DNA of 64,000 nt, taken from positions 434,001 to 498,000 of the forward strand of contig MU008150.1 in NCBI GenBank assembly GCA_010909165.1, read 5' to 3'. This document shows, piece by piece, positions 20,661 to 32,100 of this stretch. The number at the start of each line of letters is the position of its first letter. The first letter of the stretch is position 1. The position numbers and the translations under genes are program-made. Below the pieces are notes generated by a model. The model had not been told where the DNA came from and searched no databases. It saw only the letters and a list, made by a program, of their open reading frames with translations. Origin of the DNA: Anthoceros angustus. Its lineage: Eukaryota > Streptophyta > Anthocerotopsida > Anthocerotales > Anthocerotaceae.

Positions 20661-23600
20661 TGCAACATCGACTGTAACATAGGCTGCCCTTTTCTAGTAG
20701 GGTTTGTTTCCTAGAGTTCCTCTTGTCATCGCAAAAATGGAAACGCTATACGAAATGCATAGTATATCATAAACCATTTGTTTCCCAATATTCTTCTTTT
20801 CACAACCAAAATGGAAACGCTTTATGGAATACACAACATATCACAAAGCATGTAGACATGTACCACATGAAAAATTTGCACAGCGAGAATGCTCATGCTG
20901 AATTCTTAGATTGCACTACATAACTCATATTTTACGACTAAACTCATAATTTTCTTTAAGACATAACTCATAAATACAATATAACTCATCATTTTCTTTA
21001 GTTGTGCAGTTCTTATTTTCCTATGTCTATGCACACGCAAGTGCCTTAGGTGTCTGTAATCACTCTCTTTCATGAAGGTCATCTTTGTTCTTGAATTATG
21101 CTTGTCGATGTATATGTTGGAGTGTGTGCATGTAGGATTACTAACATTAAATTCTCATTTTACCATAAATTAGAGACTACCTGATATTCCTATTCTTATT
21201 TTGCTATAAATGGAGAGACTAACTGACAATCTTAAACTCATTTTGCCATAAATGAACAGATTAGTCAACCCCAAAGCACTACAAAGAGTTTAATGCCGAA
21301 TTCCATATTTCAAAGAGGAGAGCTATAAGCTCTTTGGTTGTCTAGACTATTGTGCTGGTAGAACAAACCAATACTTATAATCCGAAGTTAAAGCAACCTT
21401 GAGTCAGACTCTAATTCCACATTGACTAGGGGAAACACAGAAACGAAGGAGACATGCAATGTTAAGTAGTTATTCATATACATGTACAAGTATAAGTATA
21501 TGACTAGATAAGTCATATTATGTGATAGTATTAATGCATTTGTATGAGTGTATGACTTGACAAATGATACCAAATGCAACAGTCTAAACTGCACAAGATT
21601 GATTGGACTCGGAATGTCGAGTCTCCTCCAGCTCGGGCCTTTTATTCTTGTTATTTAGTTGGTGCTGCAGTTAAGCAGGCATGTAAGATGGAGTTAAATA
21701 CTAGTGTCTTAATTATCCTATTTTCCTAATATCTAATCATAACTAACACTTCTCATGCGTATCCACCTATTCTTATATACGCTCATATATTTACTCCATA
21801 AATATCCTCGTCCGCATTGCGTGTTACACTTCATGCATGTACATTGAGAACTTTTTAAATTGCTCTAGTTTGATCTTCACTCTGCACTTGGTAACTTTCG
21901 CCCTCTAGTGTAGCTGACTATTGGTATTTCAATAGGTAGCGCATGTAGAGGCCTTTCGTCCTCTAGTGGAACTTATTACTGGTATTTCGATAGGTAGCGG
22001 ATATAGAGGTGTTGTGTTGGAAACACCTGGCTTGGTATTTAAAATATTAGTTCGCAATACTTGGCACGCTTTTATTAAGTGTATGTTAAAATCATCCTAC
22101 ACACCTTTTCAGTTTGTTTGGTCCACATGAGTTACTCGGGGCTTTCCATGTCACCACATTCTCAATCTTGGTGTGCATCCTTCAGTCGATACATTTGCAT
22201 ACATGTATGTACATAGTGTTGGCAGTAGTTGTTATCACAAACCTTCCAGAAAATCAGCAGAGCCTTAGCAACTAGCAGCATCGGACGCCTTAGTAGCCAA
22301 TCATGAGAGCGGTCAAATAGCAAAGAACCTAACCGACACCTGACCCGAACCATCCGCCAACAACCCAGCTCATGATCAGTGAATCATCGCACTTCCTTCT
22401 CCTACAGAGAAACCACACTTCCTAGCAAATTTAGTTGAGAAGAGTAGACGTTGTGAGCATCTGTCCTGGTTGAGTGGAGAGTTCCCACAGAAGCGCGAAT
22501 TAGGAGCTCACACACACACGATCTTGTGCTCACACAATCGCGCGACATCACGCTCCAACACAGATTGAATTTCATGAACAGGAAGAAAACATTTGTGAGC
22601 CAAATGCAGCCGCAATTGCGGTGGCGCTTCCGCAATTATAGACTCTCTCAACTAAACTCTACCTACGAAGCACATGACTTTTTAAGCCTGCATGTGCTTG
22701 ATCAGTCTCCATCTGGCATTGGTTGCCACATCTACGCCATCAGTCCACAATGCGTTTGCTCTCTCGCCATCATCAGGCGATCTCCGGCAAAACCTAAATC
22801 CGCTAGTACCTTGTTCACACTGTCACCATCCATTTCCTAGCCTAATTTATACTCAAGCTACATATCATGCCACTGAGCATACATATATATGCTAACTAAA
22901 CAAGTAACTCGACTCCCTCATCTTGTGCTCACACATTGCAACATGACACTGATCTAGTAGTGACTGCAAGAACGAATCACAAAGAATGCGGTGGACTGAG
23001 CTTGTTGGTGGTGCGCAGCGACAATAAGATTGGGTGTCGAGGAGCCAAGAATGCCCAAGAACTGTTGACGTGTGCATCTTTGCAGCGATGAGGATGTAGG
23101 TTGGCGTGGTTGACTGATTCAGTAGTTTTCAGCAAATCCCTTTGACCTAAGAGCGCTCCTGCTCGTGTATGCACCATTGGAGGATGCTGCCTTGTCTTAT
23201 CTTTCAACATGCAAACACCATTGAGGTGCTTTTTATAGATGTGTGTGAACATAATCATTCTTACATTTGTATGTGTATTAGGGACATGGCGGAGGAGTGG
23301 GGAGGGAGGCTCTCTCAAGGCATGCCTCATTTCGTTGAAACAGGACGAACTTTGCTATCTGTCGCCTTTCCACATGCTGCTTGCACCGATTTCTTGGATC
23401 TTATTCGTATGATAACTTGGGCAGCTTTAGAGCTGCTGCTGGTTGCAGCTTTGCTAGCATTAGGGTAGTTGCTATGTGATGACCATTTTGCTGTAGGACC
23501 TACCGGAAAGCTGCCTCAAAATCTGGTGTGCACACTCCAAAGTATTTGTCCGAAGTACTTGAGTCTTGGGATTATAGGAATGTGTGTTGGCTAGCCAAAC

Positions 23601-24377
23601 TACTTGCCTCTATGAGTGTTTGAGCATCTCACTGATATAAAAGAGCACCAATGTGGGCTAGCAGTTTGGCTAACCAACACACATTCCTAGCTAGCACAAC
23701 AAGAATTTGTAGATTTATTATTTTTTTTTGCAAGGAACTATTATTCGATAAATCTAATACTGTAATATTTAATATATCAAAACCATTACTCAAATGACAA
23801 AATTTGCATATTAGTACATTTAATCTGTCATCAGTAGAGTTTTGAACTTGTTTTATATCTAATATGATGGAATTGATGTTTTGCTGCAGATTATTAGAAC
23901 TAAGAGTTATATGACTAGACCTTAAATTGAAATATGTTGAAAAGCTAATGCAATAGATTTAATTTGCAGTGGACTAAAAGGTGTATGCAAATTTCGCCTA
24001 CCAAGTTTAATTAGTTTGCATTAATCATCTGACTTAATCAAAATGGATCCAATGAGATTACAAAGTTTTTTGAAAACTTCTTTTTTTTTCTTCAACATGT
24101 AAGTTCACTCTCTTTTAGAGTCTAATCTTGTGGTCTTTGTAATGTTTCTCCTATTTTGCAGCCTTGAATCTCCTTCAATATCCTTATCTACCAGAATTTA
24201 AGGAATGTATGGTATGTTGACAAGGATTAGATGCACAAATTGTGCATCATAAAGTTATAAGTTTGAGCATCTTCTTAATGCATATGTTGCAACTAGATGA
24301 TCTAGGATAGAATATTGATTGAGAAATGAATGCCTTCGTAAGCAGAAAGTGATGTGCTCAAACATTGAGAGCAAGGT

Positions 24378-25515
24378 GCTCTGATACCACGATGAAAATC
24401 ACGTGCTTGCTCTGAGAATTTCTTAAGAAACTACTTCTAGCCCTTAGAATTAATTAATCATTAATTCTATGGGTTATAGGTACCATAACGAATAGTGCCC
24501 TAAATAGGTAAGTATTTTATGAGTAAGTGGTAACAGATTAGGGTTCGAACAACACAGATGAGACAAATATTGTAAGTTCTATCCATGACAAGCATTTATT
24601 AGCAATACTTAATTATGTGGATTTCTCACCCATAGTGTAAGTTAGCAACAGTTTAGACAAGTCTAGTCTCGAAAGACTCCTCCCGCGCATTTAGACTAAT
24701 TGCAAGCATATTTCCATGGGTAAAGATTCCAATCGGCCCAAGAAATTTGAGCATGAAGTCATAAAACTATATTTGCATTATGATAGCTTGTTTTTCAATG
24801 GTCTCGCGCTTTATGGGCTCGCACGTGGGAAATCGGCATATGCCACTACAAGAAACTCAAGGGTTTTACAACAAGGGTTTTGAACGGTTGCACAGACTTA
24901 CAACACTATACAACTTGTTAAACCCCCATTGTAGAAGCTTTGGTACTTTTACAACAGGGGTGGGAGAGTAACTTAATGTGGCATTTATGCGCAAAGTTGG
25001 TTTCCCCGTGACAAATCAAAGCCTGAAGTAGATAATTCTTGCAAGAGAACCAACAATATAGTTGTCGTACAAGGTAAGCACTTGCATTCATATGAGCACT
25101 TCCTTGGCAGACAACCAAGCTAAACAAATCTAATATGCAAATATGGGTACAAAACAATAACAAAAAGAAAGAGTAGATCACACGTCGTGGCACAAACACA
25201 CTCTCCCCACGAGAACAACGCGCAAATTTCTCACACATCGCTCTCGGAGTCATAGCTTTGGCCTCCTCACAATACTCTTGTATTGCAAATCTAAAGAACA
25301 AGCTGTGATCTGAGCTTGTCCTCTGTGAAAGAATCTATATATACTAGCCATTGGCATATCTATATTTCTAAAATATCTAACATATTTCTAAAATGTCCTA
25401 TTAGCATCAATATATGTCAGAAATATCCTAAGAATACATTATAATATGCTATCAATATGCTAAAGTATATTACTTGTGCTTATCCACTTAACTATTTGTA
25501 ACTGTATTTAACTAA
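24378..25515 (-). repeat. Copia-type LTR remnant with primer-binding site
   Basis: GCTCTGATACCA at 24378-24389 is, on the minus strand, the initiator tRNA-Met primer site. Three bases beyond it a TG (24393) would be the inner edge of an LTR. The outer edge may be at 25515 (minus strand TGTTAGTTAAATACAG) or at 25381; I cannot decide. A TATATATAG box on the minus strand at about 25337-25345 would suit an LTR promoter. No coding region of this element is preserved to the left. Confidence 0.45.
24844..24965 (+). repeat. CACTA-type transposon terminus
   Basis: CACTACAAGAAACTCAAGG matches the canonical plant CACTA terminal sequence and is followed by TTACAACA(A/G)GGG subterminal repeats at about 24863, 24897 and 24949, in both orientations. 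It shares this design with 192-400. No transposase gene or opposite terminus was found next to it. Confidence 0.55.
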
Positions 25516-25803
25516 CACTAGTAAACACTAAATTAACACAAGCACTTTAGAATGATTAATACTAATTAATTACTTAAAGATAAGTAATTAGATTAATTAA
25601 TACTAATCAAACACTAAACCCAAGCGCTCAGATTAGTGTCACATGACATAACATAGTCGAGAGCAATGTAGCACTCAAGAAGGGTGATTTTCGGGTAGTA
25701 CATCCAATCTGTTGGTAGCAGCTAGCCATGCTTTTGACATACTAACTTAGCTTGGCATTTTGCGTGGAGGTGCAAGTTCACGTTGAAGACCGCTAGGGCT
25801 AGG

Positions 25804-25958
25804 CTATTGTAGAATGTAAGGTTTATGTCAGCTTTTTTCGTGCTATTGTAGAATATAAGGTTTCTGTCAGCTTTTCTCACACTATTGTAGAATGTAAAGT
25901 TCTTGTCAACTTTTCTCACACTGTTGTAGAATGTAAGGTTCCTGTCAGCTTTTCTCGC
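25804..25958. repeat. 39-bp tandem repeat, four units
   Basis: Units start at 25804, 25843, 25882 and 25921, each beginning CT(A/G)TTGTAGAAT(G/A)TAA and ending in a GTCA(G/A)CTTTT stretch. The period of 39 keeps a minus-strand frame open with a 13-residue repeat, but flanking sequence gives no sign of a gene. Confidence 0.85.
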
Positions 25959-26715
25959 CAAGACCGCAAGAATACAACGCCCAAGAAGGGTACGCAATAA
26001 TCTCACTGTTGTGTTTTTATGCCAACTTTGCTCGTTAATATCTTAAGTATTGATAAAGGGTTGTTGTCCTGACAAAATTGTTTAAGTCCCAAGGCCCATG
26101 GAAAGATTGATCATTTTACAGTCATATTTAAATTGGTGAGGTTGTACTTTCTACTTCATTTGCCTACAACTGAAGTACCAACGTCATGATTTCCGGCATG
26201 ATTTCCCCACAACAATATTCTGGGCTTGCTTACCTAGGGAAATAGTTTGGAATGATTGTGATCAACTTGAGGTTTGGCATGATCAAAAATATCTTTTCAA
26301 ATGCCACTGAGTTTTTAGTCATAGCATCTCATGAGATGTTGCTGATCATAGCAATGTTGAAATCCTAGCTTGTGTGAGTATTAGCTTTTTTTTGAAGCAC
26401 ATAAGAGCATCACAAGATAGGAGACAAGAAAAACCGCTTTATTACTTTAATATGAATCATGAATATTGCATAAATATTATACTAATTCTCACTTAGTTTA
26501 TCATATATATGTATATGTACATAGATGACATACTTTTTGGTTATAGAGATTCATAGATGACTTTTCTTATGTACAATGTTAAACTTAACTGACGGTTTTA
26601 TCGACCGCACTGCTGGGGAGTTCGCGCCTAGGTATATGATCGAGCAAATACGTAGTCCAGCTAAAAATTGCCTTCGTCGCCGTCTGCAATCTGCTCCATC
26701 CCAGACGTCGGCGCC

Positions 26716-27156
26716 ATGACTACTCGCTTGAAGAAGAATCGCAAGAAGCGCGGACACGTCTCGGCGGGGCACGGGCGTGTCGGCAAGCACCGCAAGCATC
26801 CTGGAGGGCGGGGTAACGCTGGTGGCATGCACCACCACCGGATTCTCTTCGACAAGTACCATCCTGGATACTTCGGCAAGGTCGGCATGCGGTACTTCCA
26901 CAAGACCAAGAATCAGTTCCACAACCCCATTGTGAACGTGGACAAGCTGTGGTCCCTGGTGCCGGAGGCGGTGAAGGAGCAGGCCAATGGCGCCACCGCT
27001 GCCCCTCTCTTGGACGTGACGCAGCACGGCTTCTTCAAGGTGCTAGGGAAGGGCGATTTGCCCTCGCAACCCGTGGTGGTCAAGGCCAAGTTCTTTTCCA
27101 AGCTTGCGGAGAAGAAGATCAAGGCTGCTGGAGGCGCGGTGGTTCTTACGGCGTGA
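26716..27156 (+). CDS. RPL27A: 60S ribosomal protein L27a (uL15)
   Basis: An intronless 146-residue protein that matches plant L27a almost throughout: the basic N-terminus [20 protein letters not shown], the [20 protein letters not shown] segment, [17 protein letters not shown], and the C-terminal [13 protein letters not shown] and [15 protein letters not shown]27a is a structural protein of the large cytosolic ribosomal subunit near the exit region of the peptidyl-transferase core. The upstream in-frame Met at 26668 is not used by the family; MTTR at 26716 is the conserved start. Codons are GC-rich compared with the AT-rich flanks, as expected of a highly expressed gene. It converges with AP4S, 438 bp apart. 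Confidence 0.97.
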   Translation: MTTRLKKNRKKRGHVSAGHGRVGKHRKHPGGRGNAGGMHHHRILFDKYHPGYFGKVGMRYFHKTKNQFHNPIVNVDKLWSLVPEAVKEQANGATAAPLLDVTQHGFFKVLGKGDLPSQPVVVKAKFFSKLAEKKIKAAGGAVVLTA

Positions 27157-27594
27157 GGTTTTTGCTGTGATCTTTTGCAGAGTGGCGGCGGAGCTGATAG
27201 GGTTTGAGCTCTTTTTGGCTGGAACAGATTGTCTGATGCTTCCAGGTGCTCGGTGTAGCTTTGGTTATATGTTATGTATTTTGATACAAAGTTCTTCGCT
27301 CCTGGGAAGCCAGATTTGTTGGCCATTGCATTCGGCTGCACAATCGCAGCCTGGCTTGGCCTTGTCCCGCCTTCCGAACGCTTGTGAGCTGGAATTAGGG
27401 TTTGAATACCCCCGCCAAGTTTTGCTACATCAGCAGATGTCTAGTGATCGTGCGGCTTTGCAGATTCGTTTTTGAACCTCTCAGTTCAGCATTCCTGAGG
27501 AAGTGAAAGCCGGATGGCTTTATTTGATGAGCCAACTACACACCATGATGACATCAACTTCAAGCCTTAATCCGCGTGAACCAGGGAGCAATAG

Positions 27595-28360
27595 TTAAGA
27601 GACTTTGTCCATCTGCTGAATTGGAGTCAGGATGTTGGTCTTGTTCGTCTCTACGATACAACCGTTCATCACCATCTCTTCGAGCATGAAATGTGCCTTC
27701 TCCAGATGATACATGATGTCGAGCTCGCACTGCACACAGTCATAATATGAGATACCGTCTTTCATACTTGGGGGCTAAGGCCGGACAAATTACGGTGGCA
27801 CCCGGCCAGAAAATGCAGAAACCAGGTCTACTTACCACGTTGCCGAAGTATCGGTCCATCGTTTCCACAACACAATGTATGAATTCCAGGATAGCCAATT
27901 CGTTCTGCACATTTCACAGCAGCGATGGTGAAACAATCTGCCAACTGCACTGTGAATCGAGAAATTCAAGAAGCGGGTCTGGCTCACCTCATCCCCATCT
28001 ACACCCACTAGGAAGAAAAGAGACGCGTATCTTCTGTAGATGATCTTGTAGCTCCGGTGCTCCACAAAGGAACACTATACGTTTCAATCGCCTGGTGTCA
28101 GATCACAGCTAGATCCCGCCTCGGAACAGCACAAGACATATGGAATAGCTACATCCAGCTATAACTCCAATCATCCAAGCAGCACGCATGCAGCCAGACA
28201 GCTTCGTCAGCACGTTCACCTGATTGTCAGATCTCGCCAAGCATTTGCGCACAATCTCGCCTTCCAATGCGCGTCTCTCCTCCAATGTGAGATGCTCGTA
28301 GTACTGTGCCAGCCTGGTCTGCCCTGCTTTGTTCACGAGCAGCACAAACCGAATTGCCAT
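27595..28360 (-). CDS. AP4S: AP-4 complex subunit sigma
   Basis: Four exons: 28360-28220, 28074-27988, 27904-27836 and 27729-27595, with GT-AG introns; 432 nt give 143 residues, the usual length of plant AP-4 sigma. The start [20 protein letters not shown] and the segments [59 protein letters not shown] and [18 protein letters not shown] follow the adaptin small-chain (longin-like) fold. AP-4 is a clathrin-independent coat at the trans-Golgi network that sorts cargo to vacuolar or related routes; sigma stabilises the core and helps to bind dileucine signals. All key segments are present. The gene is head to head with the helicase gene, about 750 bp apart. Confidence 0.95.
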
Positions 28361-29106
28361 GTCTCTATCTTCTGTCAGCAGATTTCTGCAGCATGCGAAT
28401 CTCGCTGGGAACTTCGACCTCGAAAGGCGGCCTCTCGGTGTCTCATCCCCGGTGACGGAGTCCTTCTCAAATCCTTTCAACAAGACAATTTCGGTTCTTC
28501 TTACGTGCCCTGTGCTCAGTCATCAAACCTGGCTTCGCAAATCCGTCGCAGCAAAAACCCTACACACCGGTTTAGCCCTAAAGGAAATTCAGGGGTTTAA
28601 GGTGGACGAGCTTCCGGGACTACAAAGCTTTGCAGTGCTGATGCGCGTGATTATCCGCTGAGCGCAAATCTGCGTTTTCGTTGAACTTATGCTTCATGTT
28701 GGTGAATGCTTCTGGAATCCTCCTGGTGGGCTGACGCTATCTCGTGCAGATTCATGCACTCACAAAGATTGGTGGGTTGCATGTTACATGAAAGTGAATG
28801 CTGTGGCGGTGATTCCTTGTTCAGACTTCAAAGCTACCTACCACTGATATTGTCTTGAGGGCCCTGGTTTGGGAGTCCGGAAAACAGTGGGCATGCCCAT
28901 TGGACCTGCAGATGAATCGAGCTGTCCATGTGATGGATTGGTGGGCTTGTTAGGCTTTCATTGATACAACTCGAAGGTATACATCAGTGCCTGCCGGGTG
29001 TTTTCCTTCATTTGTGGTGTAGGTGTAGTATGGCTAAGCAGGTAAAGGCAGGAATTGCACGTCTTATTAGGTATTTGGCAGGTAATTTTTCAGATCAGGG
29101 AGCAGT
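28361..29106. promoter_or_regulatory. Divergent upstream region of AP4S and the helicase gene
   Basis: The 746-bp interval separates two genes transcribed away from each other, so it should contain both promoters and 5' untranslated regions. I see no firm TATA box or other named element. Confidence 0.5.
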
Positions 29107-32100
29107 ATGGTCGACCATGATGACGCTCGCAAGGTGGCATTGCAAGCTCTGGAAAATCTTGTTCAAGTGCGGAAACAGGAAGTTGTGGATATTGAGAATA
29201 AGCTAGCTCGTCTTGAAGCTCACCTTGCTGCATTGTTGGAGTCCTTCTCCGTACCGGTATTTCCTGAAGGTAGGTTTTTATGCAGGTGACCACACAGGAT
29301 ATTGGAAGCTGAGGATCTTCTTGAAGTCAATTGTAGAGATAGATGTGAACTGCCTCGTTTGACTGGTTTGATACTACGGGGGAGTGGGAGCATGTCTGAA
29401 CTTATTCCTTGTGTTCCAGGTTTGGAACGGGATGATGTAAATCCTGTGGAGAAGAGCTGTAGAGGTGAAGTGGCACTCATCACAAGAGGGAGCAGTGACG
29501 TTGCCCCAAGCCTGACGCTGGGGTATCTTGTGGCACAGAATGAGTCACCTACAAGAAACTTGTGCGATGTGACTCGAGGTGTGAAAGTTGATGGCCAACG
29601 ATCAGTCAGCTGAGAGATTGCCGTTAACATTCCGCGTCTGTCCATGATGACATGAATGTCTTAGACTATCCATTGCTTGACTCATGGTGCTTCCGTCTCC
29701 AGGCTTTGAGGCTGCTAGTGCAAGCCCTCGTCAGAACAGTCCTAGAGATGAAGTGGCAGATTTTCTCGGACGAGACTGCAATGAAGGTGACGATCATTTG
29801 ACAGAGGGGGATCATATTGCACAGAACAGATCACCGATGAAGAGGCTGCTTGATGTTGAAACAGGTGTGGAGCAAATTGTCAGTAAGCTCAGAGACAGCT
29901 CTGTCTCCTTTCTGACGAGTTCTTTCAAGTATTTCAGTTGTTGCAAAAGAAGGCAGTTTAGAGGTTGGTTTTAGAACCCTGAAATTTGTGCAGGGATTGG
30001 GAATACAAATGTGGGAGAGCACCTGTTGGAAGTCGTGCCCGGGGAATCTTTGGATGACCAAGAATCACCCTATGAAGCCCTTTTTGATAGGTCCATTCTG
30101 AGTATACAGAAGTTTGGTGAATCTTTTGATCCAGTCAACGTTTGTCATCGGACTGAGTTGAAACCAGAGAGGTCAACTCCACCCCTTTATTTCGATGATC
30201 TTGAGCACTACACGAAGTTCTTTCAGTGTCTTATCTTTGAGGAGGCGATGGCTATAATTGACAAGTTATGTAAAAAGCTACCAGATGTACCACTGACAGG
30301 TTGAAAATATGTCTCCTGCGAAATGTCTTGGTGCAGCATGCATGTTGCTGTTGGTTTCTGGGTTACATTCAGATCTCTCATCTTTACGTCTTCTTTTGTT
30401 CAAAATGGCTGGGTCCAGATGAATGTTGTCAACCCGGCGTAAGCAGCTCCCAGGAGTATTCTGTCTGGAACATTCAAGACAGTTTTCACACTGGGAATAT
30501 TCAACCTGGCTTCCAGTTTTGCGATCTTCGTGTTTATCCTTCAAAACCACCTGAGGGCTCTTCTCAGCATTTTTCATGTGATCGCCTTACTTGGTTTCAA
30601 AAGGGTGACATTATAATGGTTCTGCTTCCCTCCTCAAAGGAGATCCAGGGGCTTGCCATTGTAGGTGAAGTAAACAAGGAAGAGATGAAGCTGAGGACAC
30701 GCTTTGCCTGGAATTCATCAGTTAACCAGGTTCTAACTCCTTGTCTTGGAGTTTGAGATGTGTTCAATAGACGGATAGCTTGTGTGAAAAGTGCTGGTGC
30801 GTTTATGCATTGGAGTGTACTGGCCTCGTCACAAGAATGACCTGCAAGGTCATTCCTTAGAGTAAATGCCTTGTTGGTTCAAAGTCTGTTCCTAGTTTGA
30901 CGCTTGAACCATGTCTTTGCACCCTTACTTCATGCTGACTTTCATCTGTGTTCTGCCAGGAATGTGCCGTGGTGAAGATGCCCCATTTGACTGAGTTACG
31001 GCAGATGCTTATGGCCTTACCTAGAGCTTTGTTGATATACCAACCTTTGCTCCAGCAGCTTATCAAACCAAGAGTGACTGGTAACAAATGGATAATCTCA
31101 CATCCAGCACCTTCTGGCAACAGGGGCTTATTCAAGGGTACTGACTCTTTGGATGAGTTGGTACACGCTGAAAGTCCATTCCTCTCATCATGGGTATCAG
31201 CAAAACTATTAGATGACTCGCAGCTTGGGGCAGTCATGGCGCTTCTGAAGATGCATCAAGGCTTTCTGCTAGTTCAAGGTCCAGCCAGATCTGTCCACTC
31301 GTCATGTTGGACAGTCTTCGTCTTTGCTTCTTTTGATTACATGAATGACATCAAAGGACAGATATCTAATGGGTAATGTGTTGCATCAGGTGGACCAGGA
31401 ACTGGAAAGGTAGTTATCCCTTCACATGCTCTCCATGGTGCTGCACAATGTTGTTGGTAGATTCTGTGATATGAACATAGGATGTGGTCGATTCCACTTG
31501 TGGTGGCTGAAGGTTGTTCCTCCCATATACATACACTGACTTGTATGAATCCTTTTGTCTGCATGTCGCATTCAGACAACCACCATAATTGGTGAGTCCT
31601 GTGTTTCCTTATTTGAGATGGTTTAACCATGTTATGTGATGGGGCCTGATTATGTATCACTTGCACACATTTTCTGCAGGTATGGTTTCAGCTCTTTTGA
31701 TCCACCAGCCAAAGTAAGCGTATAGTCCTACTAATTAGATATTGAAAGCACGGTCCAGCTGGCATTCTAACAGTTTTGTGCTGGGAGCTGCTGTTTCACA
31801 CTGCTAGGATTAGGGTCCTGGTCTGTACACCATCAACTGCAGCAGTAAATCACATCCACCTGAGTCTGATGGATGGGATGCTTGACAAAGATGGGAGGCC
31901 TCTGTCTCTCACATCAGTGGCCTCTCATCAGCTTATATTCAGAAGCGGAGATATTCGACATGGAACAGGGCCAGTTGCTCAAGAAAGGGCTTCTGTTGTG
32001 TGCGCTACATTGGTTGAATGCGGTGGCATACAAGCAGTGAATCAGTTTGATGTGGCTATCATCGGTACGAGCTGTGCTTTCCTAGCATTGGACAATTGAA

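Larger units (their letters stand above)
19355..26715. other. Gene-poor AT-rich interval
   Basis: About 7.3 kb without a supported gene. It contains the repeats and transposon remnants listed separately (19890-20080, 20274-20660, 24378-25515, 24844-24965, 25804-25958). Open frames in it are short, AT-driven and without recognisable similarity. The last 100-150 bases form the 5' region of RPL27A. Confidence 0.6.

Noticed and set aside
24541-24560. tRNA-like B box (GGGTTCGAAC)
   Set aside because: No A box at the right distance and no acceptor stem could be drawn. I found no convincing tRNA, rRNA, CRISPR or bacterial feature in the window.
25722-26006. Minus-strand frame with a 13-residue repeat
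   Set aside because: It is explained by the 39-bp tandem array.
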